33,014 nt of DNA, from IMG/VR virus record IMGVR_UViG_3300046171_000178, positions 1 to 33,014 of that record; one strand, given 5' to 3'. How positions within the stretch are numbered: the first letter of the stretch is position 1; every line of letters starts with the position of its first letter. Shown here piece by piece: positions 7,383 through 16,360 of the stretch. Both the position numbers and the translations under genes were made by a program. The DNA comes from a virus. The notes under the pieces were generated by a model. It searched no databases. It was given only the letters and a program-made list of their open reading frames with translations, and was not told the DNA's origin.

Positions 7383-9509
7383 ATGGCAATAACCATCAGT
7401 GGACAGAATAATAACGATAAGATATTAGCATCTGATGGTGTATTAGATTCAATATCAGGATTTAATGTAGTAGGTGTGATGACCGCTACACAATTTGATG
7501 TAACAACAAAACACACTGCAAATCATATAGACGTAGGAAGTACAATACAACTTGGTAACGCTGGTATTATAACTGCAACAACTTTAATTGGAAATGTTAC
7601 TGGTAATGTAAACTCAACATCTCATTTACTTCTACAGATAAGTGGTAGTGAAAAGTTTAGAGTAGGAAATGGTGGACAGTTAGGAATCGGTGGTGCAAAC
7701 TATGGAACATCAGGTCAGGTATTAACAAGTGGTGGTTCAGGAAGTGCAGCGTCTTGGTCAACAATTTCGGGAACAACAATAAACAATAATGCAGCAAATA
7801 AAGTTATTATGGGTTCTAATACCGCAAATACTTTAGAAGCTGTTGCAAAATCAACTTTATTTGGAAATTTAAGTCACGGTCAAAATTTTCTCGATGATCA
7901 AAATTTAGTATTTGGTGATGCATCTGATATGATATTAATTCATACATCATCAGGTGCTAAATCAAGATTAAGAAATACAAACGATTCTGGTTCATTAGAT
8001 ATTGAAAGCACATTAACTAGATTCTTAAACAAAGATGGTTCAACTGAAAAACTTCGTGTATCAGCAGAAGGAAATGTTACTGTAGGAGCAGCAGTTACAA
8101 TATCTCCTGTAGGAAATATAAATGCAACTGGTATTATAACTGCAACAAGTTTTGTTGGAGATGGTAGTGGGTTAACAGGTGCAGGACCAACATTAACAAA
8201 TGGTGCAGATAATAGAGTTGTAACAACGACTAGTGCTTCTGCTATTACTGGTGAAGCAAACTTAACTTTTAATGGTGGAGCAACTGGTGACGCACAACTA
8301 ACAGTTCACGCTGCCGAAGCAAATGCTAATTCTGATTCTGAATTAATACTAGAAACAAGTAATGATTTTGCAACATCAGTTATAATGTTTAAAGATAGTA
8401 CTGCTGAAGCAGGTTCAGTAGCATATAATCATGGTGATAATTATATCAAATTCTCTACAAATGGAACAAACGGTGGAACTGAAAGAGTTCGCATCGACGC
8501 AGGTGGTAATATGAATGTGACTGGTATTGCTACTGCTACTGAATTTGTTCCAACAGTGGGACAATTATCACATAGAAATTTAATAATCAACGGAGCTATG
8601 CAAGTTTGCCAAAGATTTGCTCTAGCATCTATGAACAACCTTAGTGGTTCTACTCATACTTATCATACAGATCGTTTTAAAGGTTATAATGGTAATGGTG
8701 GTATTCTTGGACTGGAATGGCAGCAAAACTACCCAGAAGGTTATAAATATTCTTTAAGAATAAAATGTGTAACAGCAGACTCATCAATAGATGGATTGAC
8801 ATTTGTTAGTCATGTAATTGAAGATAAAAATATACAACACTTAAATTATGGCGAGAGTTATGCAAAAAGTTGTACTTTATCTTTTTGGATAAAATCTAAC
8901 TTAACAGGAACTTATAGTGCTTCTCTATTTAACGATACGCAAGGTACTAGATGTTTTGTTGCTGAATATACTATAAGTGCTGCTAATACTTGGGAAAAGA
9001 AAACAATTACTGTTCCTGGCGATACTTCTGGTACTTGGAACGCTGGTGGTCTTAGAGTTCAATGGGCGTTAGCAATACAATCAGACAGGCGTACATCTAC
9101 TTTAAATTCTTGGCACACCACATCTTCTGTTCAATACTGCTCAACCAATCAACCCAATTTTATGAGTAGTACAAATAACTACATGAACCTAACTGGCGTT
9201 CAGTTTGAAGTAGGATCTGCCACGCCATATGAACACGTTAGTTATGGTGATGAACTCGCACGTTGCCAACGTTATTTCCAAAAAGATATAAGTACTAGAG
9301 CGTCTTGGAATAGTGGTAATGTATCTGGTAGACAATTTCCTGTAAGATTTATAACAGAAATGAGAGATACACCAACTATATCTTTTTCCAATTTTCAGGG
9401 AGCCGGATCGCTTAGTGCATCTGCTGCAAGTAGACAAGGCTATAACGCTTACATGAGTGGAACTGAAAGATTTTATGAATGGAGACACACAGCAACTGCG
9501 GAGATTTAA
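7383..9509 (+). CDS. Tail fibre protein with large C-terminal binding domain, 708 aa
   Basis: The N-terminus MAITISGQNNNDKILASDG leads into a shaft with IQLGNAGIITATT, GQVLTSGGSG and FVGDGSGLTGAG units plus EKLRVSAEGN turns. From about residue 395 the shaft gives way to a ~310-residue domain opening RNLIINGAMQVCQR and containing TDRF, a jelly-roll-like core (SCTLSFWIKSNLTG), NLTGVQFEVGSATPYEH and LARCQRYFQK. This domain type recurs at 18497-20197 and is familiar as the C-terminus of many phage fibres, where a carbohydrate-binding role is presumed. The gene is followed after 3 nt by a putative assembly chaperone, which fits a fibre-chaperone cassette. Confidence 0.87.
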   Translation: MAITISGQNNNDKILASDGVLDSISGFNVVGVMTATQFDVTTKHTANHIDVGSTIQLGNAGIITATTLIGNVTGNVNSTSHLLLQISGSEKFRVGNGGQLGIGGANYGTSGQVLTSGGSGSAASWSTISGTTINNNAANKVIMGSNTANTLEAVAKSTLFGNLSHGQNFLDDQNLVFGDASDMILIHTSSGAKSRLRNTNDSGSLDIESTLTRFLNKDGSTEKLRVSAEGNVTVGAAVTISPVGNINATGIITATSFVGDGSGLTGAGPTLTNGADNRVVTTTSASAITGEANLTFNGGATGDAQLTVHAAEANANSDSELILETSNDFATSVIMFKDSTAEAGSVAYNHGDNYIKFSTNGTNGGTERVRIDAGGNMNVTGIATATEFVPTVGQLSHRNLIINGAMQVCQRFALASMNNLSGSTHTYHTDRFKGYNGNGGILGLEWQQNYPEGYKYSLRIKCVTADSSIDGLTFVSHVIEDKNIQHLNYGESYAKSCTLSFWIKSNLTGTYSASLFNDTQGTRCFVAEYTISAANTWEKKTITVPGDTSGTWNAGGLRVQWALAIQSDRRTSTLNSWHTTSSVQYCSTNQPNFMSSTNNYMNLTGVQFEVGSATPYEHVSYGDELARCQRYFQKDISTRASWNSGNVSGRQFPVRFITEMRDTPTISFSNFQGAGSLSASAASRQGYNAYMSGTERFYEWRHTATAEI

Positions 9510-9512
9510 AAA

Positions 9513-9872
9513 ATGTATAAATTTTTAGACGACACAACAATTAAAAGACTTTCTGATGGTGCATTCATACCAGTATCTGAAGGTAATTTAGATTATCAAC
9601 TATTCAAAGCAGATGTTGTAGGAATCGGTACAACTTGTGTGGTGGGTATTGATACGGTTACAACAGTTGATTACTCTGATGCTCGTGCTGCAGAGTATCC
9701 AAGTTTAGAAGAACAACAGGATATGCAGTATTGGGATGCAGTGAATGGAACAACAACTTGGAAAGATAAGATTGCAGAAATCAAGGCAAAATATCCAAAA
9801 TCACAAGTAGGAGTTGTTACTACAGTAGTTCCTAGTTGGGTGGTTGGTATAAACACATTCATTCCTCAATAA
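9513..9872 (+). CDS. Putative tail fibre assembly chaperone, 119 aa
   Basis: A 119-residue protein starting MYKFLDDTTIKRLSDGAFIP. Its central part has the EYPSLEEQQDMQYWD and TTWKDKIAEIKAKYPKSQ motifs of small XkdW-like or tail-assembly proteins encoded directly after fibre genes. Such proteins are thought to help fibre C-termini fold and trimerise, without being major virion components. It lies 3 nt downstream of the fibre at 7383-9509, its likely client. The gene at 12249-12606 is a diverged relative with YPPLAEQLDYIYH and VKAKYPKPS. The stop codon overlaps the next late promoter box. The chaperone role is family inference. Confidence 0.72.
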   Translation: MYKFLDDTTIKRLSDGAFIPVSEGNLDYQLFKADVVGIGTTCVVGIDTVTTVDYSDARAAEYPSLEEQQDMQYWDAVNGTTTWKDKIAEIKAKYPKSQVGVVTTVVPSWVVGINTFIPQ

Positions 9873-9875
9873 ATA
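9869..9875 (+). promoter_or_regulatory. T4-type late promoter box
   Basis: ATAAATA containing the TAA stop of the chaperone gene (9870-9872), followed by actaaaaaaat; 15 nt before the ATG at 9891. Confidence 0.66.
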
Positions 9876-9890
9876 ACTAAAAAAATATAA

Positions 9891-10175
9891 ATGGTATTAA
9901 GTAGACTCACAAAGATAACTGGACCTGGTGTTGCGACAGACACCAACTGGGTGGGTAATAATGCCGATTTTACTGGTATCACTACCACTGCTACATCATT
10001 TAATATTGGTGTAACAACAATCCATTCTAATTTAATTGAAGCTCATAATATCAAATCTACAGGTATTATAACTGCAACTGGTGGATCTTTTTCAGGAAAT
10101 GTTACTGCAGTTGATGGAACTTTTTCAGGTAATGTTTCAATCGCTGGTACATTAACATACGAAGGACGTAACTAA
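9891..10175 (+). CDS. Tail fibre, N-terminal segment of a frameshifted gene
   Basis: Encodes the first 94 residues of a fibre: MVLSRLTKITGPGVATDTN, then SFNIGVTTIHSNLIEAHNI and shaft repeats FSGNVTAVDGTFSGNVSIAG. The open frame ends just after TYEGRN. In all other copies of this repeat the DNA reads gaagacgta; here it reads gaaggacgta, with one extra G at about 10164. Removing that base restores TYEDVTNIDSVG and joins this segment to the one that follows. The segment is therefore the start of one gene running to 11731, not a separate small protein. Sequencing error or a true recent mutation are both possible. Confidence 0.75.
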   Translation: MVLSRLTKITGPGVATDTNWVGNNADFTGITTTATSFNIGVTTIHSNLIEAHNIKSTGIITATGGSFSGNVTAVDGTFSGNVSIAGTLTYEGRN

Positions 10176-11478
10176 TATAGATTCAGTTGGTATAATCACT
10201 GCACCAGCACTCGATGTTGATGACTTTTTAGATGTAGGAAGTAATATTAAATTGGGAAATGCTGGTGTCATAACAGCAACAAGTTTTGTAGGTAGTGGTG
10301 CTGCCTTAACTGGTATTGATGCAACTGCCATCAAAGATTCTGGTGGTAATGTAAAGATACAAGCACAGGCATCTGGTGCAATGTACACTGGTATTCATAC
10401 TTTTAGTTCAGGTGCAGAGGTTGGTAGTAATATTAAATTGGGAAATGCAGGTGTTGTTACCGCAACTTCTTTTACTGGTTCAGGAGCAAACCTAACGAGT
10501 TTACCTGCTGGTCAACTAACTGGTACAGTTGCTGATGCTAGAATATCTACATTAACTGCGTCAAAACTTTCAGGTGCTTTACCTGCAATCAGTGGTGCTA
10601 ATCTAACAAACCTTGATGCATCTGATTTAGCATCAGGAACAGTTCCCACCGCAAGATTAGGATCTGGAACTGCAAGTTCATCTACATTCTTGAGAGGTGA
10701 CTCAACCTTTGCAGCAGTAACAAGTACAACAATAAACAGCAATACAAATAATTATATTATTACTGGAACTGGAACAGCTAACGAATTGCAAGGTGAGTCG
10801 GAACTACAATGGAATGGTTCAAATTTATTTGTTAGAGCTGGTGAAGCAACTCCTGCGTCATTAAATTTAATTGCCGACCAAGGTGATGATAATGGAGATG
10901 GTTGGAAAATACAATCTGAACAAGATGAGAATGATTTAACATTCAAAAGTAATATTTCTGGAAGTTATGTAGATAAGTTAAAACTTAAAAGCAATGGTCA
11001 ATTAGAAGTTCAAGGTAATCTTATATCAACAGGTAAAGCTTCTTTTCCAGATGGTAATTCAAATGGTGTTACTATTGGTAATAAATCTGGTGGAGATTTA
11101 AGAATATTTCATAACGGATCTAATTCATACCTAGAAAACGATACTGGAAATCTAGTTATAGATAACGGTTCTGGTGTTGATATGTATATCAATTCTGGAA
11201 ATGATATTTACATACGACCACAAGGTTCGGACAACGGGATAAAATTAATAGGTGACGGGGCCGTTGAGTTATATCACAATGCAAGTAAAAAGCTTGAAAC
11301 ACTAAGTTATGGAGTACAAGTACATGGAGCTATTACAGCAGGTAATAATATTAACTTTGGTGATAACACTGCCAGATTTATGTCTGGTTCAGCAAACCAG
11401 TTACAAATGTATTATGACGGAAGTAATGCTCACATTAATAATACTGTTGCTAGTCAATTAAAATTCTGCCACTGCTAA
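10165..11478 (+). CDS. Tail fibre, central segment of a frameshifted gene
   Basis: This frame continues the fibre after the extra base at ~10164, beginning DVTNIDSVGIITA. An internal ATG at 10252 would give 408 residues, but it lies within a repeat and is not a convincing start. The segment holds two GSNIKLGNAGV units, SGANLTSLPAGQLTG, TVADARISTLTASKLSG, the AIKDSGGNVKIQAQASGA unit shared with 16361-18061, and later typical fibre turns (DLRIFHNGSNSYLEN, IKLIGDGAVELYHNAS, NQLQMYYDGSNAHI). Coding stops at 11478 after a second shift near 11455-11470; the natural C-terminus continues in another frame to 11731. No enzymatic domain is visible. Confidence 0.78.
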   Translation, partial: DVTNIDSVGIITAPALDVDDFLDVGSNIKLGNAGVITATSFVGSGAALTGIDATAIKDSGGNVKIQAQASGAMYTGIHTFSSGAEVGSNIKLGNAGVVTATSFTGSGANLTSLPAGQLTGTVADARISTLTASKLSGALPAISGANLTNLDASDLASGTVPTARLGSGTASSSTFLRGDSTFAAVTSTTINSNTNNYIITGTGTANELQGESELQWNGSNLFVRAGEATPASLNLIADQGDDNGDGWKIQSEQDENDLTFKSNISGSYVDKLKLKSNGQLEVQGNLISTGKASFPDGNSNGVTIGNKSGGDLRIFHNGSNSYLENDTGNLVIDNGSGVDMYINSGNDIYIRPQGSDNGIKLIGDGAVELYHNASKKLETLSYGVQVHGAITAGNNINFGDNTARFMSGSANQLQMYYDGSNAHINNTVASQLKFCHC

Positions 11479-11731
11479 TACAGTTAGATGTCAATTACAA
11501 AGTGATGGGCATTGGGCACCAGTAGCTAATAATACTTATGACTTAGGTACTTCTTCAATGCGTTGGAGAAACATATACACAAATGACCTTAACTTATCTA
11601 ATGAAGGTTCAACAAATAGTATAGATAATACTTGGGGTGACTGGACAATACAAGAGGGTGAAAGTGATGTGTATATGATAAATAATCGAAGTGGTAAAAA
11701 ATTCAAAATCAAGATGGAGGAGGTTTTATAA
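11462..11731 (+). pseudogene. Tail fibre, C-terminal segment in a third frame
   Basis: After the second frameshift the sense continues in a new frame: NSATANTVRCQLQSDGHW, VANNTYDLGTSSMRWRNIYTN, ending DTWGDWTIQEGESDVYMINN and KKFKIKMEEVL. The GTSSMRWRNIYT wording is a standard element of phage fibre tails (compare INIGSNTIRFQNVYAD in the gene at 20392). No start codon belongs to this piece; it is the end of the gene that begins at 9891. Its TAA overlaps the A of the next ATG at 11731, giving a TAATG junction that supports it as the true gene end. Confidence 0.72.
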
Positions 11732-12252
11732 TGAGTCTTTATTTTAGTGATGAAGGACAACATAGAGCTGCTCATGTAGTTCACTATACAAGATTAAAAA
11801 ATACTACTCGAAGGAGTCTCACCAATTCCGCTAGTAATAATGAAATTGTTACTTGTGATTTTGGTAGTTTTGATAAAAAATTATCTTCTTCCACACTAGT
11901 ATTTCAAGGATTTATTGCTTGTTGGGGTAATAATGCTGGTGCGATTACTATGAATCTTAAAGTGGGAGGAACATATAATGGTAGCCTCGTTACAAGTGGT
12001 GGTGTAGGAAGTGGTTATCCAATTGTTCATTATCAATATACTGATGTTAGTTATTATAAGATGATGGTAATATCTGGCAGTGTAACAAATGCAACAGGAA
12101 CTGGAAGTACAAATGTATTAGTAGGTCATAGAACTGCAAACGGAAATAGTGACAGACCTTTTAATATATTAAATCCTAATGCTAGTGATGATCAAAGAAT
12201 TGAAAACAGTATGGGTGGATCAAGTTTATCAATTTGGGAGATGAATTTATGA
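11731..12252 (+). CDS. Putative tail-fibre tip or adhesin, 173 aa
   Basis: A 173-residue beta-rich protein starting MSLYFSDEGQHRAAHVVHY. After a short lead it has a jelly-roll-like body (STLVFQGFIACWGNNAGAI, YQYTDVSYYKMMVISGSV) and ends SLSIWEMNL. This layout resembles the other short proteins at 21524-24642 and the C-terminus of the fibre at 16361, all of which end in a strand with an E at the third to fourth last position. It overlaps its upstream fibre by one base and the downstream chaperone by four (ATGA), so the three genes are translationally coupled. It is probably a separate tip subunit of the preceding fibre. A strong ggagg lies just upstream (11716-11720). Confidence 0.7.
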   Translation: MSLYFSDEGQHRAAHVVHYTRLKNTTRRSLTNSASNNEIVTCDFGSFDKKLSSSTLVFQGFIACWGNNAGAITMNLKVGGTYNGSLVTSGGVGSGYPIVHYQYTDVSYYKMMVISGSVTNATGTGSTNVLVGHRTANGNSDRPFNILNPNASDDQRIENSMGGSSLSIWEMNL

Positions 12253-12606
12253 ACGGAACAAGCACTTTTTTACAAGCATGTGAAAACCTTTGTGGTGGAC
12301 TTTTCTTTTATGTGGAGGGGGATGATGAATATGAAAATGTTAAATGGTTAATTGGTGATGGTAACTTATCTGACGAAAGTAAAATTCCAACAAAAGAACA
12401 GGTATTAGCAGAAGTAACAAGAATTAAAAATCAAGAACTTTATAAAGAACAAAGAACAGGTCAGATAGGTTGACGGTGTTGCTACTACAGAAGGTATCTA
12501 TCCTCCATTAGCTGAGCAACTTGACTATATCTATCACCACGGTATAGACAAGTGGAAGACCGATATAGTCGATCCTGTAAAAGCAAAATACCCTAAACCA
12601 TCATAA
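12249..12606 (+). CDS. Putative tail fibre assembly chaperone, frameshifted
   Basis: Start chosen at ATG 12249, which overlaps the preceding stop (ATGA). The first frame encodes MNGTSTFLQACENLCGGLFF and ends at 12473 after RTGQIG. A one-base shift at about 12466-12470 restores DGVATTEGIYPPLAEQLDYI and the terminal DPVKAKYPKPS, ending at 12606. The joined product would be about 118 residues, the same size as the chaperone at 9513-9872, with which it shares YP-x-L-x-EQ-x-D and KAKYPK. It is probably the cognate chaperone of the fibre and tip genes just upstream. The break looks like a single extra G. Confidence 0.68.
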
Positions 12607-12613
12607 ATAAATA
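12603..12613 (+). promoter_or_regulatory. Late promoter, two overlapping boxes
   Basis: ATAAATAAATA holds two overlapping ATAAATA boxes (12603-12609 and 12607-12613). The first contains the TAA that ends the frameshifted chaperone gene. The ATG at 12624 follows 10-14 nt later, after aaaagcaata. Confidence 0.68.
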
Positions 12614-12623
12614 AAAAGCAATA

Positions 12624-13988
12624 ATGGCATTTACACGGATACTGGGTCCAGGTATTCATACCGCATCCAATATAAACAGTCATAATATAAAATCTACAGG
12701 TATTATTACTGCAGTATCCTTTGTAGGTGATGGTGCTGGGCTTACTGGTATAGCATCTACAGATAATATAATTACTGGAACTGCTGCAACATTCAACACA
12801 TACCCTGTTGATATAAATGCAGGAATGACCGTTGCTGGTGTTTCGTCTTTTACTGGGGCAATATCTGGATCTACTGCAAACTTTTCAGGTAATGTTACTG
12901 TTGGTGGAGTCTTAACATATGAAGATGTAAAGAATGTTGATTCACTTGGTATCATCACAGCAAGGTCAGGTGTAGATGTAGATGACTTTTTAGATGTAGG
13001 AAGTAATATAAAATTAGGAAATGCAGGTGTTATCACTGCCACAACATTTAAAGGTGATGGTGACTTTGTAGAATTAGATGTAGATGGACATACTAATCTT
13101 GATAATGTAAATGTCGCTGGTGTAGCAACTTTTGCAAGCACTGTAAATGCTACATTGTTCAGTGGTGCTTCACAAATCGGTATTCAATCTGCAGGAACTC
13201 AGATTGGTGCTGGTATTACTCAACTTAATTTTGTAGGAACTGGTAATACATTCGCAGTCAACGGAACCACTGTTGATATTAGTATTGCAGGTGGTGGTGG
13301 AGGAACTGGTGCTGGTGGAACTTGGAGCACATATACAGCTGGTATTGCAACCAACAAATCAATTGGTGTTCATACAAGTAGTCTTGATGATAATGACCTA
13401 CAAGGTATTGGTGCATCATCTATTGACACAACAATCACTGTCACAGTCGGAACAGATACAGTTGGTGGTCAATCAACAGGAGTATTTTACTTAGATGGAG
13501 TTGAGAAACCTGCATTGTTTGAACTTAATAAACGTCATACCTATACCTTTGACCAGTCTGATAATACTAATGAAGTATATGGTGGTGCAAATCATCCATT
13601 GATGTTCAGTCTCGGACCTGGTGGTGATCACAATAGTCACGGTCATTATATTACAGGTGTTACATATAAATTAGATGGTGTCAATAAAACAATGGCACAG
13701 TATGTAAGTGGATTTAACGCTGCTACAGTCCGTCAAGTTGTATGGACGATACCTGCTGATGCACCTGCATTACTTTATTACTGGTGTCATCATCATACAG
13801 GACAGGGAAATAGTTTTGCTGTAAGTAATGGTATGGCAAAAGGAATGTATATAAGTAATGGAATGATAATTCACGATAATACTTTAAATGATAATCATTA
13901 TATTGGAACTGCATTTAATGGTCTGATGGCAGGTCCAGTTACTATAAATGGTAATCTCTTCATTGACGGTAATTATGTCGTCGTCTAA
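12624..13988 (+). CDS. Tail fibre protein with cupredoxin-like domain and AGP-type C-terminus, 454 aa
   Basis: The N-terminus MAFTRILGPGIHTASNIN is a docking-type peptide similar to that at 9891. The shaft carries TYEDVKNVDSLG, GSNIKLGNAGVITATT and DLDVDGHTNLDNVNVAG. Residues of about 225-400 form a second cupredoxin-like domain: His324 in ANHPLMFS, then Cys388 and His391 in YYWCHHHTGQGN. Where the domain at 1185-2762 has Met (C-x2-H-x2-M), this one has Gln394. The final ~50 residues end GLMAGPVTINGNLFIDG plus NYVVV, the C-terminal hairpin also seen at 20392-21501 and 22812-23108. Metal binding is not proven; the domain may be structural. Confidence 0.84.
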   Translation: MAFTRILGPGIHTASNINSHNIKSTGIITAVSFVGDGAGLTGIASTDNIITGTAATFNTYPVDINAGMTVAGVSSFTGAISGSTANFSGNVTVGGVLTYEDVKNVDSLGIITARSGVDVDDFLDVGSNIKLGNAGVITATTFKGDGDFVELDVDGHTNLDNVNVAGVATFASTVNATLFSGASQIGIQSAGTQIGAGITQLNFVGTGNTFAVNGTTVDISIAGGGGGTGAGGTWSTYTAGIATNKSIGVHTSSLDDNDLQGIGASSIDTTITVTVGTDTVGGQSTGVFYLDGVEKPALFELNKRHTYTFDQSDNTNEVYGGANHPLMFSLGPGGDHNSHGHYITGVTYKLDGVNKTMAQYVSGFNAATVRQVVWTIPADAPALLYYWCHHHTGQGNSFAVSNGMAKGMYISNGMIIHDNTLNDNHYIGTAFNGLMAGPVTINGNLFIDGNYVVV

Positions 13989-13994
13989 TAAATA
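13987..13994 (+). promoter_or_regulatory. Possible late promoter box, unusually close to start
   Basis: AATAAATA overlaps the stop codon (13986-13988) and ends only 5 nt before the ATG at 14000. If used like a T4 late promoter, transcription would begin at or inside the start codon, so this copy may be weak, unused, or give a leaderless message. Confidence 0.45.
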
Positions 13995-13999
13995 AAAAT

Positions 14000-16336
14000 A
14001 TGTCACAGATTAGTCAAAAAAGTATATCAGGTATCACGAGTATCACCACTCCAACGGGGATTGATAATCAATTTACACTGCATATAAACGATACAAGTGA
14101 AGCTTTAAAATTAGATCACGCAGGTAATATTCATATTCATAACCACGTTAATACAACTGGTATATCTTCAGCATCTAATTTCAAAACAGGCACATCTGAT
14201 TTACACTCAGCTGGTCTTAATGTAGCATATGCTGATGTAGATGATTTTATAGATGTAGGAAGTAATATAAAATTAGGAAATGCAGGTGTTATCACTGCAA
14301 CATCATTTAGTGGCGATGGTTCAAATTTAACTTCTTTACCTGCTGGATTAGGAACCGCATTAAGTAGCACTCAAACAGATCCGTTAAACAAACTGTATTA
14401 CACTAATCAGGTTCTTGGTGTTGGTGCAACAATTACAGTCGATCCTCCTGCGTCTGCATCAAAAGCATACACACAATATGCAGATATAAAAGTTGATAGT
14501 GATGCTGATTTAATTATTGCAGAGGGAGATGATTTAATACCTGATGTTTTAGGACTAGCAGACTTTGGAAACTTTGGTGGTGGTGCAAGTGCTGGTAGAA
14601 TACGAGTCAATTCAATCACAAACGCAGCAGCAAATGGTGCAACAACAATTCAGAATGGTGTTGTAATATCTGGAATGACCACTATCACAGGTGGACTATC
14701 AATCGGTGGCACAATAACATATGAAGATGTAACAAATATAGATTCTATCGGAATCATAACAGCACGTTCAGGTGTAGACGTAGATGATTTTGTAAGTGTA
14801 GGAAGTAATATTCATTTAGGTAATGCTGGAATTATAACAGCAACATCATATCGTGGTGATGGATCACAATTAACTGGAATTGTTGCTGATAAAATATTTG
14901 AAGGAAATACAGAAGTCGAAACTATTGATACAGGTTCTGATGGTCATATAAAATTTACGACAGAGGGGAATGAGAAACTTCGCATTCAATCTGATGAGTA
15001 TATTTGGGTAAATAAGGGAAATGCAAATAATAATGCTCAATTTGTTTTAGATAAAAGTGCTTCTGGTGGTGCTGGTGTAAGATTTTATAATGCTGGTAGT
15101 CAATTGGCATATATTCAGTTGGATGCCTCTGAGGATATGGTTCATTATGGAGGTTCAGGTGTAGATCAAATATTTTATGCTGGTTTATATGAAAGACTTC
15201 GCATCATTTCAAACGGTAGAATTGGTATTAATACTACCAGTGCAACTAGTGCTCTACAAATATATGCTGCTGATTTGGGTGAAGGGACAGCAAAAGGTCA
15301 AATATTTTTAAAAGATAATGCTGATTATAATGCAACTCCCACTGGTGGAATAGTATTCCAAGGACATCATACATCAGGAAAAACATCCCAAGCAATCTTT
15401 GCTGGTATTAGAGGATTTAAAGCAAATACTGGTGATGGTGATTATGATGGATGTTTAGGATTTGATGTAAGAAAACATGGTGCAGTCGCATATGAAGCGA
15501 TGCGAATTAATGAATATGGTACTATAACCAACACTACAGATTCCTCTCATTCTCAAGGAGCAGGAACATTCAATATTAAGGGAGTGATCAATCAATATTC
15601 TCAAGGAAGTGGAAGTGGATTAATATTTGACTGTGACTTTGGAAGATTAACTGGATATAGTGATAATGGTGGTATAGCAAACTCAGCTAATTTATCTGCT
15701 GCTTTGGCACATTCAACAACAGATTGGACAAGTAGTAGTAGTAATACACCAATGACTGTAAACGGTGGTTCATTTAACTATAGAGTAGGACGTGGTGGGT
15801 ACTTAGATTGTGTGTCAAACGAAGGTAGAGTACAGATTGCAGGAGGAGCAGGTGGATCTCCAAATATAGCAGAAGTATTAAATACCCCATCTATGACAAT
15901 TGAATCTTGGATTTGGTATGACGGTGCTGGTAGAGAGGTGATAGTATCAAGATATGGAAGTGGATTTCCAAATCAATTTAATATGATTGCTGATCCAGAT
16001 GGTCAGTTCCATTATAATAATAGTGGAGTTGGTGCTGGTAGTGGTAATATTACTGGACAAAATTTCCCTGATAAAACTTGGCATCATCATGTATGGCAGT
16101 ATGACAGTGGTAATAATGTGAATAGGTGGTATATCAATGGTGCATTTGCTAACTCTGCAAGTGCTGGAAGTTCTCTAGCAGTAGTTAGTACGGCTGGATT
16201 TGCTATTGCATCAAGAGGAGATGACTATGAAAGATGGGATGGTAAGATCGCTGTTGTAAGAATATATAATCGTGCATTATCAGCAACAGAAATCAAGAAT
16301 CACTTTGAACTTGATCGTGGTCGGTTCGGAGTATAA
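14000..16336 (+). CDS. Tail fibre protein with LamG-like C-terminal domain, 778 aa
   Basis: The N-terminus is MSQISQKSISGITSITTPTG. The shaft has FKTGTSDLHSAGLNVAYAD, two GSNI(K/H)LGNAG units, TYEDVTNIDSIG and EKLRI or ERLRI turns. From about residue 600 the protein becomes a LamG/concanavalin-like domain: GYLDCVSNEGRVQIAGG, SMTIESWIWYDGAG, DKTWHHHVWQYDSG, NRWYINGAFAN and a closing KIAVVRIYNRALSATEIKN. These are the hallmarks of the Laminin_G_3 family, a jelly-roll that often binds sugars, which suits a receptor-binding tip. No chaperone gene follows directly; the next gene is another fibre with its own late promoter. Confidence 0.87.
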   Translation: MSQISQKSISGITSITTPTGIDNQFTLHINDTSEALKLDHAGNIHIHNHVNTTGISSASNFKTGTSDLHSAGLNVAYADVDDFIDVGSNIKLGNAGVITATSFSGDGSNLTSLPAGLGTALSSTQTDPLNKLYYTNQVLGVGATITVDPPASASKAYTQYADIKVDSDADLIIAEGDDLIPDVLGLADFGNFGGGASAGRIRVNSITNAAANGATTIQNGVVISGMTTITGGLSIGGTITYEDVTNIDSIGIITARSGVDVDDFVSVGSNIHLGNAGIITATSYRGDGSQLTGIVADKIFEGNTEVETIDTGSDGHIKFTTEGNEKLRIQSDEYIWVNKGNANNNAQFVLDKSASGGAGVRFYNAGSQLAYIQLDASEDMVHYGGSGVDQIFYAGLYERLRIISNGRIGINTTSATSALQIYAADLGEGTAKGQIFLKDNADYNATPTGGIVFQGHHTSGKTSQAIFAGIRGFKANTGDGDYDGCLGFDVRKHGAVAYEAMRINEYGTITNTTDSSHSQGAGTFNIKGVINQYSQGSGSGLIFDCDFGRLTGYSDNGGIANSANLSAALAHSTTDWTSSSSNTPMTVNGGSFNYRVGRGGYLDCVSNEGRVQIAGGAGGSPNIAEVLNTPSMTIESWIWYDGAGREVIVSRYGSGFPNQFNMIADPDGQFHYNNSGVGAGSGNITGQNFPDKTWHHHVWQYDSGNNVNRWYINGAFANSASAGSSLAVVSTAGFAIASRGDDYERWDGKIAVVRIYNRALSATEIKNHFELDRGRFGV

Positions 16337-16340
16337 CATC

Positions 16341-16347
16341 ATAAATA
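16341..16347 (+). promoter_or_regulatory. T4-type late promoter box
   Basis: ATAAATA 5 nt after the previous stop and 13 nt before the ATG at 16361. The following atcaaaaagcaatATG is identical to the stretch before the gene at 18497. Confidence 0.7.
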
Positions 16348-16360
16348 ATCAAAAAGCAAT

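Noticed and set aside
10155-10175. Programmed ribosomal frameshift in the fibre at 9891
   Set aside because: There is no slippery heptamer, and intact copies of the same repeat lack the extra G. A simple insertion explains it better.
12234-12248. TTG start upstream of the chaperone ATG at 12249 (likewise TTG at 18040 and 24082)
   Set aside because: In each case an ATG placed at or just beyond the previous stop is a better start, and the extra residues are out-of-frame readings of the upstream gene.
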